64,000 nucleotides of DNA from Pilatotrama ljubarskyi (lineage: Eukaryota > Basidiomycota > Agaricomycetes > Polyporales > Polyporaceae): assembly GCA_022385805.1 (NCBI GenBank), contig MU277690.1, forward strand, positions 151,664 through 215,663, written 5' to 3'. Made by a program: the position numbers and the translations under genes. This document shows, piece after piece, positions 52,496 through 62,490 of this stretch. The notes under the pieces were generated by a model. It was not told where the DNA came from. It did no database searches and was given only the letters and a program-made list of their open reading frames with translations. The stretch's first letter is position 1. The number at the start of each line of letters is the position of its first letter.

Positions 52496-54159
52496 TTCAC
52501 TACTACCGACTTCATTGCACGAGACTGTGACATGTCAAGCAGTGGTGGATTAAGACAAGTCTTCGTAGGCACCTGCAGTATCCATCTCACACTGTAATAT
52601 GTCGTTGTATCGCCCTGGTACTGCATGCCATGACGAACACTCTCATAGACTATGTGCGATGTCCGACCATATATTGAACTCTCGTGAAATGCCTATACAC
52701 GAGTGGGCAGTCATTCAGGTGCTCCCGCTCGCTCTGCTGCTGTTGCCCAGGCTGATGCATGCAATAACCCCTTGCCCATTGCCATGCTTGACCTGGCATC
52801 AACGCAGCGGATTCATTTACACTGATAAAAGAATTGCAATAAGATATACTTTATGTTAAGGAGCTTGTCCGTAGGCGAATCACGAGAACATCAAGATTTG
52901 AGCTATTCAGTAGTCGAGGAGCTGATAGCAAAGATGTACAGGGTGGAAACCATGTGATGAGGGGCATCCTGAGACAGAAGCAGAGAAGACGTGGGCGCCA
53001 ACTTGATAGCACAAGGAAATGAGAGAATCAAGACAAGGTAAGAGCATGGCAGCAGAGGGCATAGGGGCAGAACACAGCAAGGATGTGAGACACTGAGACT
53101 GCAATTGCTGTCACGTGGAGTCGATACAATGGGAGCAGTCCCGACAAAATCACGAATGCACTGCTCACGGTAGGCAAGAGATCCATCAGTGTTGGATGGT
53201 GTCAAGTGTCAGAATTGTCGAGGGCCTCATTCTAGAGGAGCACGTGGGACATAGGATCACTATGTCGCGCTGCAGCGGCTGTGCCACCGGCAGACATTAC
53301 CATGCATCTTGCAGCGCTTTGGGAAAAAGGCTTTGCCCTGTAGAGGGCCACCGTTGATCCATGTCGGAGATATTTACCGCCAGTCCAATATAGATGAGTA
53401 CACGTTCAGCTCAAATTTCTGTTGATTATCCAGAAGTGCGCCGCACCATTGCACGTACTCGCACGACAACGTCCTCTCTGTCTGTGCGCGTGCGGATGCT
53501 CCTTGCGAAAGCAGCGAGGTCGACAGGCGATCCATATTGCCGTGAAGATGGATTGGGACAGGCACAATTTCAGTGATGTTGACGAGAAGAGGTGCCAAGC
53601 AAGCAAAGCAGGTTGACAAGCATGATACGCTCGGCAACCTCTCACTTCGTCAATGTCAGCGGCAGATGACAGTCGAGGGTATGATGATCGAGTAGATGTA
53701 GTCCGCGTAGTCTATGAGAGCTTCTACGGGGTGCTTATACCTAATAGTAAACATAATGACGGCTGCTAATGACGGATGGGGTAGCGCTAGCCTGGACTTG
53801 ATAGCTGTTGGAACAATCTCTCTCACTCTTTCGTGGTCTCCAGCATGGCCAAAGTGGGTCCATGAACCTGTTGACAGTGTGAACGTCCCAATACGCTCTG
53901 ATGACATTATCAGGAAAAAAGCGAATGACTATGTCAACCTACGTAAGCTATATAGCAGAGGTAGCGCTGTCGACAACCCCCCCTTTCTGTAGCCAACGTA
54001 GCTGCACTGCACAGCTCTGTAACCCGGTGTAGCTCCGGTGTAGCTTTGCCATAGTTGTTGTAATATATGTTGCTCACTCACTCCAGGCGCTACAATATGA
54101 AAATCAATGTATTGGACACTCTAGTGCTACTACAGTAGTACAAAGGTAAACGGGAGATG
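52496..54159. other. AT-richer, gene-poor DNA
   Basis: No gene is supported. A plus reading at 53115-53357 has a CSGCATGRHYHASC stretch, another small Cys/His pattern like the remnants just upstream. A frame at 53714-53992 (92 codons) has no motif. Codon usage and AT content differ from the conserved block, as expected for old transposon debris. Confidence 0.35.
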
Positions 54160-55100
54160 ACTGCTGAACAAGGAGCGGCGCGAACGAGAGCAGCATGGCG
54201 AGGGCGAGAGCGCTGAGAGCAGCGGAGGTGAGCTGCAGGGTGAGAGCGAGAGGGACAGAGCAAAAGTGAGAGTGGGGGAAGCGAGAGTGGCAGAAGCGAG
54301 AGCGAGAAATGTTGAACTTCCAGGGTTGCGTACTGGCCATACGCGGTCCGGAGGTCACACAGTGGCTGTGTTACATAGCATGGACATTCCTACTTACTGT
54401 ATAGAGATTTCTTTGTTTCTTTGTACGATACTTCCCTTCCGGACACTTCTGGACTTCTCCAGTGCGTCCTACGCTGTTCCGGATCCCTATGGACTCGTCT
54501 AGATAGTTCTAGTCGATGGTGCGATACTTACACCATACATCCTCGCACCATCATCTTACTCATCGTATGCTGGGTCACATGCCCTCCTTTCTTTCGCTTA
54601 CTCATGTGTCCTCTGGACTTGTATATAAGGAGGACATTCTCTGCCCCTGCTCTTCAGTCTTTCGCTCACAGACTGAAGAGTAAGTACTACACATCTATGC
54701 TTACATATATGATTTACTTACCAAGTACTTGTAGCTCTCTTTGTGCAGCTTACAGGTACTTACTCTATGCAATACAGTCTTTCGCTCACAGACTGAAGAC
54801 TCTCTTTGTGCGGCTTACAGTCGTGCTCCTGCCTTCCAGGTTCAGAGTTCATCAAGAGATGTGCGAGAGAGAGCAGCAGGGCGAGAGCAAGAGCAGGGGG
54901 AGCAGCGGGGACAGGAGCAGCAGGGCGAGAGTGGCAGGGCAAGAGCGAGAGCGGCAGGGCAAGAGCGGGGGAGCAGCAGGGCAAGAGCGAGAGGGAGAGC
55001 ACCCAGCGGGAGCAAGAGCAGCAGGGCAAGAGCGAGAGCGGCACAACAGGAGCGAGAGCGGCACAACAGGAGCGAGAGCGAGAGATAGCAAGGTGGAGAC
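54160..55100. repeat. Purine-rich GAGAGC/GCAGGG low-complexity tract, split by an LTR
   Basis: On the plus strand 54160-54309 and 54855-55100 consist of degenerate repeats of GAGAGC, GCAGGGC and AAGAGCGAGAG. The tract is one unit interrupted by the solo LTR at 54310-54854, because the same composition resumes right after it. Long open frames (to 196 codons, reading Ser/Leu/Cys on one strand and Arg/Glu/Ser on the other) are composition artefacts. Confidence 0.7.
54310..54854 (+). mobile_element. Solo LTR, plus orientation, with internal duplication
   Basis: The 545-bp copy starts TGTTGAACTTCC and ends TTCAGAGTTCATCA, so it has TG...CA ends. It matches the inverse copy at 57797-58215 over its whole length, but has about 120 extra bases near 54680-54795 in which the hairpin and CTCTCTTTGTGC segment is duplicated. 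GTATATAAGG at 54621-54630 is the TATA box; CTCTTCAGTCT...AGACTGAAGAG at 54650-54680 forms an 11-bp hairpin just downstream. Flanks are AGAAA and AGAGA, an imperfect 5-bp target duplication (4 of 5). No internal retroelement sequence follows, so it is a solo LTR. The internal element family is not known from this window. Confidence 0.75.
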
Positions 55101-55104
55101 AATA

Positions 55105-55757
55105 GAGCGATTTGCGCGAGAGGGGACAGGAACAGACCAAAGCCGCAGATGCCCGACGAGCTAGCAAGGGACAAGTGCACAGGGGAGATGGTGCAAGAGA
55201 AAGTGGGGAGACGAGAACTGGAGAGCGCGTGTCATGCGAAAATGCCAGCAGGCAAGCAGTATGGGACCCAGCAACAGAGCAGCTGGCTGGCTGGCCATCG
55301 AGGAGGGAGGAAGAGAGACAATGAGCTGATGTGGCAGAGTGTCCTTGCATTAGCGCTCATTTTCGTAGCCGCCCGAAGGAGGCATCCTTGCAGCTCTGAC
55401 CCCAAGGTATGGGCACCTAAACCGGCCCATTCTGCTCGACACCAATTGACATGCTCTGTTCATGTTATTGGCCTAGTTGAATGACTCTACAACATAGGGA
55501 AATTCAATCGTTCCCTAGAGAGACCTTCCTTGCATGAGCTCACAGCTTGCACAAATTATGGCGGCTACATGAGACTATATGAGCCCTTTTCATCCTACAG
55601 CGACTACGGAGGCCGCATAGTCACCCGCGAGTCTCTGTAGAGATTGCTTTTTCCTGGTGTTCCTCGCCTGGCTGGCATTCGCCCTATGCGATGTCTTCAG
55701 GTGAGTATTGGGCCCCTTATCGAGTCATGTGGCATGCATACTGACCCGTGTCGAGGA
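55105..55757. other. Spacer between purine tract and LINE 3' end
   Basis: No gene supported. The left part continues the purine bias; the right part (55330-55750) is mixed-composition DNA without motifs. A plus reading at 55149-55484 has no domain. Confidence 0.35.
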
Positions 55758-55759
55758 GA

Positions 55760-56058
55760 ACGGAGAACATATTTATTAGACCAACTACGCTACTATAAGT
55801 AACTCAGGTAAGGAGACAGAGACCTGATACCTCGCCGGCCCAACGCAATAATCAGGGTGTGAATCACTGTAATCGGAGTGTGAGTCATTGTAATAAGTAC
55901 TGTAGGCGTGGGGGAAGGAGGACGGAGAACGGATCTTATTAGACCGACTACGCTACGGAAGTAACTCAGGTAAGGAGATAAGACCCCAATACCTTGCCGG
56001 CCCAATGTAGTAATTGGAGTACTAATCAATGTAATGAGTACTGTAAGTGTGGGGGAAG
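55760..56058 (+). repeat. Two imperfect tandem repeats of about 150 bp
   Basis: Unit 1 (about 55760-55917) and unit 2 (about 55923-56058) share CGGAGAAC, TTATTAGACC, ACTACGCTAC, AGTAACTCAGGTAAGGAGA, GCCGGCCCAA, TAATAAGTACTGTA/TAATGAGTACTGTA and GTGGGGGAAG in the same order. They sit directly downstream (minus strand) of the LINE coding end, the place of a 3' UTR. Unit 1 also has an internal doubling of GTGTGA.TCA.TGTAAT. Confidence 0.7.
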
Positions 56059-58460
56059 TAAAAGCGCTGCTGTGGGCAGTCCCTCCTGCGGCTGCGGAAA
56101 GGTGCGTTGCTTGTATACGCCCCAAATGTGACCTGCAAGGCGGATAGAGGCGGAGTGCCAGCTGTGTACAACCCGCGTGATAAGCCGATGAGCGGCAGGA
56201 GTGAGAGCACTGACATGGAGGCGAAGGGGCGGCATGGTGCCTAGATAATAGCGACTGGTGTACTGTGGCCATACGTCAACAGAATCGGAGAAGAGCACGG
56301 ATGTGACCTGGAGGACGACCTCCGTGAGCGATGGTGTGGTTTTAGCAGCAATTAGCTGCTCGGACGTGTCACGGATCAGATCCTGAAGCGCTCGCTGTCA
56401 AAGGTCTTCAAAGGACGGGCAGTTGACGAAGATGTGATGGACGGTTTTGATGGCATTGCAGCCTGCATGGCACCAGGGTACACAGTTACCCAGACGGGCG
56501 AAGCAGGTGAAGCGGGTGTCAAGCTGGCTTGAGCGGGCGTATAGTTGGACGGTGGCGGAAAACGCAGAAGAAGTGTGAGTGTAAGAATGAGGCGGAGGAG
56601 TGTGATCATCATAGAGGGGGCAGCTATCAGGGCGGAAGGAGAGAAGGGAGGAGGCACGGGAGGCGAGGTAGGAGGGGATATTGGATTCAATGTAGCTGTG
56701 GGTCAGGGAGTGGAAAACGTAGTCAGGCAATGTGAAGGTGGGGAGAGGCAGGGAGAGGAGGCGGAGTGATGGCAAGTGAGCAAGGGGTGATGACACGATG
56801 GAGTCGACATGGGCATTGGCACGGGCAGTGAGGGATGTGGAGGAGGTGTGGGCAGGGGTGTAGGAGATGCGGGGACAGTTGGGAAAGCGGGAGTGGAGGT
56901 CAAGAAGCCAACGGTGAACAGAGAGGGCAGGCATGAAGGAGGGAGTGTTGGGTTGGGAAGGGAGAGATGAGTGGGTGTCGAGGAAGCGAACAGAGTTGAG
57001 GTGATCAGTGTAGAGGGTGGGAGGAGTGGGGAAGGGTGGAGAGGGGAAGTCGAGGTGGAGGAGGGTAGCAGCGACCAGGCCGAGAACCTCGCCATGGAGA
57101 CTGGAAGCGAGGTGGTCGATGGGTGCTATGAACATGAGAACAGCAGAGATAGTGGAGGTGGCAGCGAAGGTGACATGCTTGAGGGGTTGGAGGATGTCCA
57201 CGGCAGAGGCGTCAGATGCTAGGATGGACGGGAAGGTGTGGAGGCAAAGGAGAGGGACGGTGGAGGTAGCAGCAGCAGCACAGATAAGCATTTCAGCGTG
57301 GTCACGACAGGTGCTGCACAGGAGGGTGAGCTCCCAGTGACTGTCAGAAATATCGCGGGGTGGAATGCCAGCGGCAGCATGGACGAGGTCAGCAAGTGAG
57401 AGTTGTTCAAGCCATGCTCTGATTCGGGGCCACTCACGGCCAGCTGCGAAGGGTCGCAGTGTGTCGTAGAGGTGGTCATGCGGGACGAGGCAGGAAGGGG
57501 AGGATGGTGTGGACGAGGGGCAGGTCCAGGAGGCGAGCTGCGAGAGGTGGGTCAGTCCCGCGTGCTCGAGGTTAGTGATGGAGAGGGAAGAGAGGGAGGA
57601 GGAAGAAGGTGGCAGAGTGCAGATGAGGGGACGGAGGGATACCTTGCCGGCAAGGAGGTATGATTGGTCAGTGACGCGGATCCCAAGGCCAAACTCGTGG
57701 GGGATTTCATGTGCAGTGATCCAGGCAGCAGGGAGGTGTTGCTTGAGGCAGGAGAAGGATAGGGAGATGGAGCCTTCGAGCGGACTGCGACAGTTGTGAT
57801 GAACTCTGAACCTGGAAGGCGGAGCATGACTGTAAGCCGCACAAAGAGAGTCTTCAGTCTGTGAGCGAAAGACTGAAGAGCAGAGGCACAGAATGTCCTC
57901 CTTATATACAAGTCCAGAGGACGCACGAGTAAGCAAAGAAAGGAGGGCATGTGACCTAGCATACGATGAGTAAGACGATGGTGCGAGGATGGTGTAAGTA
58001 TCGCACCATCAACTAGAACTATCTAGGCGAGTCCATAGGGATCTGGAACAGCGTAGGACGCACTGGAGAAGTCCAGAAGTGTCCGGAAGGGAAGTATCAT
58101 ACAAAGAAACAAAGAAATCTATATACAGTAAGTAGGAATGTCCATGCTATGTAACACAGCCACTGTGTGACCTCCGGACCGCGTATGGCCAGTACGCAAC
58201 CCTGGAAGTTCAACAAGTTGTTGTACATGCAAGTCCAATCTGCGAGTGTGATCCGAGCCATGGTTCGGAATGTGAGGGCATGGTGGTTCAGGTCGAGGAG
58301 CAGGCCTTGGACAGCAGCAGTGTTGTTGAGATCGGAGACAGAGCGGAAGTCGAAGCCGAGATGAGAGAGAGGGGTGAAGAGAAGATGGGAGTTGAAATGG
58401 AAGGGAAACCCGAGATACTCGTGGACATGCCAATCAGGAAAAAAAGGGATGACTACGGAG
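56026..58460 (-). pseudogene. Decayed LINE-type retrotransposon ORF (RT end, RNase H, zinc knuckle)
   Basis: The minus-strand frame reads from about 58460 to 56026, interrupted by a solo LTR and by one in-frame TGA at 56398-56400. Upstream of the LTR: HLGFDFRSVSDLNNTAAVQG and FRTMARITLADWTC. Downstream: LPAAWITAHEIPHEFGLGIR, an RNase H-like region (LHGEVLGLVAATLLH, YTDHLNSVRFL, RISYTPAHTSSTSLTARANA) and a CCHC-like end (CHAGCNAIKTVHHIFVNC). After the TGA the same frame continues with DVWPQYTSRYYLGTMPPL and IRLAGHIWG. RNase H plus a CCHC end places it with non-LTR elements common in mushroom genomes. The 5' part with the endonuclease and RT core is missing or beyond a TAG near 58460. Confidence 0.7.
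57797..58215 (-). mobile_element. Solo LTR, minus orientation, with 5-bp target duplication
   Basis: The 419-bp copy is bounded by TGATGAACTC on the left and GTTCAACA on the right (TG...CA on its own strand). AGTTG lies immediately on both sides (57792-57796 and 58216-58220), a perfect 5-bp target duplication typical of LTR retroelements. TTATATAC near 57902 is its TATA box; CTTCAGTCT...AGACTGAAG at 57852-57878 is the hairpin shared with the other copy. It lies inside the LINE ORF: without the LTR and one AGTTG the LINE frame is continuous across the site. Confidence 0.85.
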
Positions 58461-58709
58461 TGCTCTGTGGGTTACATAGTGGGCGTAGACTGGTAGGCAA
58501 CCCCCCGATTGAGTAGGACACAGAGTTGCGCGCTGAGGCAATGTAGGCGCCTGTAGCCCTGTACTGCGGTTACAGGTTCTACGGTAACCCGCTGTAGCTG
58601 TCACTTCCCTCGCGGTCGCGTCACGGAAAGGCGGTAAATCACGCATATCAGCAGTAGTGCAGGCGATATATTGGTACTAGTGAATCTGGGTATTGTAACA
58701 CGTATACAG
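58461..58709. other. Short spacer, repeat debris
   Basis: Contains TGTAGCCCTGTACTGCGGTTACAGG, similar in style to TGTAGC-rich sequence at 53990-54050 on the other side of the LTR/LINE cluster. No gene. Confidence 0.3.
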
Positions 58710-59599
58710 CTATCGAGTCTCTCCGCCAGCACCCATCTGCAGACCACCCTGGTGCTCATCTGATTCCGAATCCGAGGCTGCTGCCTGCGCGGCAAGCTCC
58801 ATCCGGAGCCGGTCCTTGGATGAGTCGGACAAACCCGCTCGCGGTGCGAGCACAGGTGCCGCCCTGGACGCCCGCCTGGTGCACCTCCCAGTCAAAACAG
58901 AGAACTAGATGCCAGCGCCGGCAGACGTACCTCACACGATCATACAGCCACTGCCGCACAGTCTGAGCTGCACCAGGATCTGTTGCACACCAGTTGCGGA
59001 CCTGCTTGAGGTGCAACTCATAGCGGGTCTTGTAGAACTTTTCCGCGAACGTATGGCTCTTGTTGAATGTGCCATCAGTCCACTGATCAAGGCAGAACTC
59101 GATCTGTTCCACGCCCAGATATAGGTCAGTACAGGGTTTGATATGACCCACCCCGACGTCCGGAAGAAGACTCACCGTCGTGAAGATGAAGGCCAACGTT
59201 ACCTCCCTCACAGGTGAGAACTGCGTTCTGTACTTGATGCCTGGACTCGACGCATCCGCGAACCACTGCTCTTGGAGAGCTCAGAGTACGAGGGTTTTGT
59301 GCGCGAAGCCGGTGCGTGCTTCGACGTCCTGCCGCCGTTCCGAGTAAGCTTCACGCCATAAATCAGTAGCATAGTATCAGGAAGTGCATACCTTGTAGTG
59401 GAAGACGGGTTCTGGGACTGTGGAGTCTCGATCAACGAGGTAATCATACTTCTCCTTGTTCTTGGTCTTCGAACGCTCGCTCCCATCTGTCAAGAGTCCA
59501 TATGTTCTGGTGACATGGGGCCGAATCTTATCACGAAGGGCGCCTCGAGCATGGGAGTCGCGTCCGGAGATCTGGTGGAGTAGTTGACCAGTAAGTGTA

Positions 59600-60688
59600 A
59601 CATACTACACCGCCAAACTTGAGAGGCCTGGTGGAGAGGCCGATTGGGGCTGGGGTCAAGCACGGCCGTGGGAGCGGATGATGGCACCTCTGTCAGGCGA
59701 CAGAGATGGTCATGACGAATATTACCAGAGTCTCTGAGCAGGTCCCCCTGTCCACCAGCTGAATCGGTGGCCTGGCCACAAGCTGCCAGCAGACGTTGCA
59801 GACTCGAGTCTTCTCGCTTCGACGCGCGCATCTTTTTTGCTCGGCTACGACACATACCTTCGGCAGCCTGCGCAACCGGCCATAGCTAACCGCGCCAGAT
59901 ATCGTTTCTGCATTTGTCTTGCGAGGGCGTAATTATGTACTGATCATAAATCGTCAACCTTTGAACACGGCTTTCTCGCATCAATGGTTTGCCACGGATT
60001 GTATGATGGAGGTCATCATGTTTCATTGTACAACCCAGCTCAAATGTATGTAAGAGCTAATACATGCGCTCGACAGCTACTAATCTACTGCACTGCTTGA
60101 CACGTCACAAAGGGTACACGACGACTTACAAGGGTCGGTCAATACTTCCGCGAGATAATGTCAAAGGTTAGTGAGTCTGGTTAGGATATCACTTACTCAT
60201 CTCAAGCTGACCTGCATCGTCGACTCCACCTCCCGTCGACATTCCAAGACGAATGGTCGGAGGGGAGAGGCAAGAGTGGAGAGCATCGACGATGGGGCCG
60301 CGCAGAGAATATAAACGAGTGAGGAGAGTACAAACACAGCCCAACACGCTTGCGGGAAGCGGTCGTTAGCGGTGACGAAGCGGTGGGCAAGGGATCTGAG
60401 AGAAGCAGATCGGACTAAACGAAGAAGAGCGCGCGTTCGAGCAGAGAGGACGCGGTGACAAGAGGCCCACCATCTCGTGGAGGCCGCGAGAGGCGGGTCG
60501 TGGCATGTGCGGCGGGCTGGCGGTAAGCTGAGCAGAGCCGCTGGCGGCAAGGTGATAGGCGGCCGATTTGGCTCTGGGCGGGCGGCGGTTCACAACGTGA
60601 GAAATCCAGCTGCCTGTGAGCTGAGGGAGGTTTGGCGGTGTAGACGTGGGGGCCATGTCATGGTCAACAATGTGATGCATAAACTTAC
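59600..60688. other. Foreign-looking insert within the DUF6532-like locus
   Basis: The DUF6532 frame stops after an IEKI segment at 60689 and resumes only near 59590. The insert has its own minus-strand promoter-like TTTATATTC near 60305-60313 and an ATG near 60238 (MSTGGGVDDAGQLEM) followed by a GTAAGT donor. It could be a nested gene fragment or a transposon remnant. I found no target-site duplication. Confidence 0.35.
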
Positions 60689-61079
60689 TATCTTCTCTAT
60701 GCGATCAGAAAGCTTGTAAAAGACCTGGGTGCTGTTGCAGACGTCGGCCCAGACACGGCTCGCCCAAGCGTCCTGAGTGCTGAGGTCCGGAAAGGGGTCT
60801 TCTGTAGCAATTAGCACCTCGTACTGATGGCACGCTTTTATAATCATTCTGTTCACGTGCGGCTCATAGTCACCGGCTTTCGGCTTGCCCGTGGGTGCCC
60901 GCCCTTGAAGGAAGGGGGCGTCTTTGTGTGCCGGTTCCGGAGCGGCGGTCTTGGAGCGCGAATGAGTCTTCTCGGGCCTGGGAGGCTGAGCTGCACTCTG
61001 ATGACGCCCCGCTGATGAACGAGGGGGGGTGCGGTCTCGTCGAGGAGTGTGTTCTTGCGCTGGAGTTGACCGGCGAGGG

Positions 61080-61470
61080 GTACGGTCTCGTGTCGGCGAT
61101 GAACGGTTAGGAAGTCGACCACGTTCGGGAGTGCCAGTGTGGTTCCGTGCAGGCGACAAGCAGCGACTCGGAGGGGAGTGGTTGCGTGCCGGGGATGAAC
61201 GGCGAGGGGAGCGGTCGTGTGCTGGCGATGAACGGTGAGGGGAGGGGCGGCCACGTCAACTCCGAGTCTCAGGAGAGCGGTCGCGTGCTGGTGACGAGCG
61301 TCGAGGGGAGCGGTCACGTCGTCTCTGAGTCGCGGGAGAATGGTCGTGCGCCGGCAGTGAACGGCGAGTGGAGCGGTCGCGTGCTGGCGACAAGCGTCGA
61401 GGGGAGCGGTCCATTGCCGGCAACGATTGGCGAGAGCGACCACGTTGAGGGGAGCGGTCTTGCACAGAGG
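61080..61470 (-). repeat. SR-like coding repeat (SPARDRSPRRS)
   Basis: The minus strand repeats a unit of about 33-36 bp coding for RDRSPRRSSPA-like peptides at least eight times, with unit drift. The high GC makes all frames open; the Ser/Arg frame continues into the DUF6532 exon, so it is the real one. Confidence 0.6.
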
Positions 61471-62205
61471 ACGGATGGCGAGGAGAGCGATGGGGTAGCA
61501 ATGGTGAACGGCCGCGAGACAGGCTACCTGGCATCGCGCCATCGGATGGCATGCGACCATCCATTGACGACCCTGCGGTTTGGGAACGCTTTGGACTCCT
61601 GGAGAGACGTTCTCCTTCGCGACGCAGACGTTTTCGCGGTGGCTGAGTGTCAGATTCAAAGATACCACGAGATTCGAACTATGAGTTTGACTGTCAGGAT
61701 GATGGGCTACAGGAGTAGTGCAGGGGACGTTGACCGCAGATTTGTGTCGTCATGTATTGGCTGAGGTCCCGTCTTCCTCCTCACTCTCTGGTGAGAGCCT
61801 CGAGGGGTCGCTTGGCAGATTCTCGCCTTCAGCTGCTGTGCGGCCGTAGAGGATTGTCAGCGAAGAAGTTCTCAATTCGACGTAGGCAAGGACGCACATT
61901 CACGGCTCTGCACGGCCTTCATCTTCTTCGCCTGCTGCTTGAGTTCTTGGTACTCCTTCTGCATGGCTTCAAGCTTCTTCGAGACAGTGGCATGCTGGTC
62001 TTCATCTGCAAACAGAGTGAGCAAAAAATAACGGGTCAGGAATGTAGTATATTATCTCACTAATCTCGAGCTGCTTCTGTGACGGCTTGCGCTTGCGAGC
62101 AGGGAGGGCAGTTGTGGAATCAGTGAAGTCTTGCGCATCGTGGAATTCACCCTCTGGCAGACTCTCGAGCAATTGTGTCATCCCCTTGCGCGTGTTTGGG
62201 GCCAT

Positions 62206-62490
62206 GCCAGCGAGGCCAGCAATGGTTCCAACTCAGAGGGACAGAGGTGGGAGGAAACCTTGAAGCGACGTGGCGGATCCGAGATGCTCATGCGGGCCGG
62301 GCTCGATCGGGATGGCGAGTCACTGTGGTTGGGCTGGCACCCGATTGGTTAAGACTCGAAACGAACCATTCCGTTGCCCGCGCAGCGTGGTACGCAACAC
62401 TGGCAGGATCTTCTGCCAGCTCGCAGACACCTCAGGCTCCCCTCGCCGACGATCCAACCTCACTCTGAGCCTCATCTCCACCAGTCACAC
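62206..62490. promoter_or_regulatory. Spacer between DUF6532-like locus and Plavaka transposase
   Basis: The two genes diverge here. Nothing specific was recognised; the left edge of the Plavaka element should lie in or near this gap. Confidence 0.35.

Larger units (their letters stand above)
58710..62205 (-). pseudogene. Decayed DUF6532-like locus
   Basis: Pieces on the minus strand follow the order of basidiomycete DUF6532 proteins: a start exon 62205-62061 (MAPNTRKGMTQLLESLPEGE), an SR-like repeat region, an exon ending at 60689 (RMIIKACHQYEVLIATED, then WASRVWADVC), a stretch about 59590-59392 (QISGRDSHARGALRDKIRPH), then 59328-59176, 59103-58931 (IEFCLDQWTDGTF) and 58875-58710 (ending QMGAGGETR). 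In-frame TGA codons occur at 59281-59283 and at about 61256-61258, and about 1.1 kb of unrelated DNA sits between 59590 and 60688, where family introns are short. The function of the family is unknown. I call it a pseudogene, but an alternative splice pattern that skips the stops cannot be excluded. Confidence 0.55.

Noticed and set aside
54421..55350. Open frames of up to 247 codons across the LTR and purine tract
   Set aside because: Translations change character at the LTR border and then are Arg/Glu/Ser or Ser/Leu/Cys repeats. They are composition artefacts.
57780..57936. N-terminus of the LINE reading starting inside the LTR
   Set aside because: The first ~45 residues of that open frame are translated LTR; the real upstream LINE sequence lies beyond 58215.
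54310..58215. DNA transposon with long terminal inverted repeats
   Set aside because: Each repeat has TG...CA ends, a TATA box and its own flanking duplication (perfect on the right, 4 of 5 on the left), so two solo LTRs fit better.
60853..61764. Long open frames on both strands over the SR repeat
   Set aside because: Only the Ser/Arg frame connects to a conserved domain. Others are frames of a GC-rich tandem repeat.
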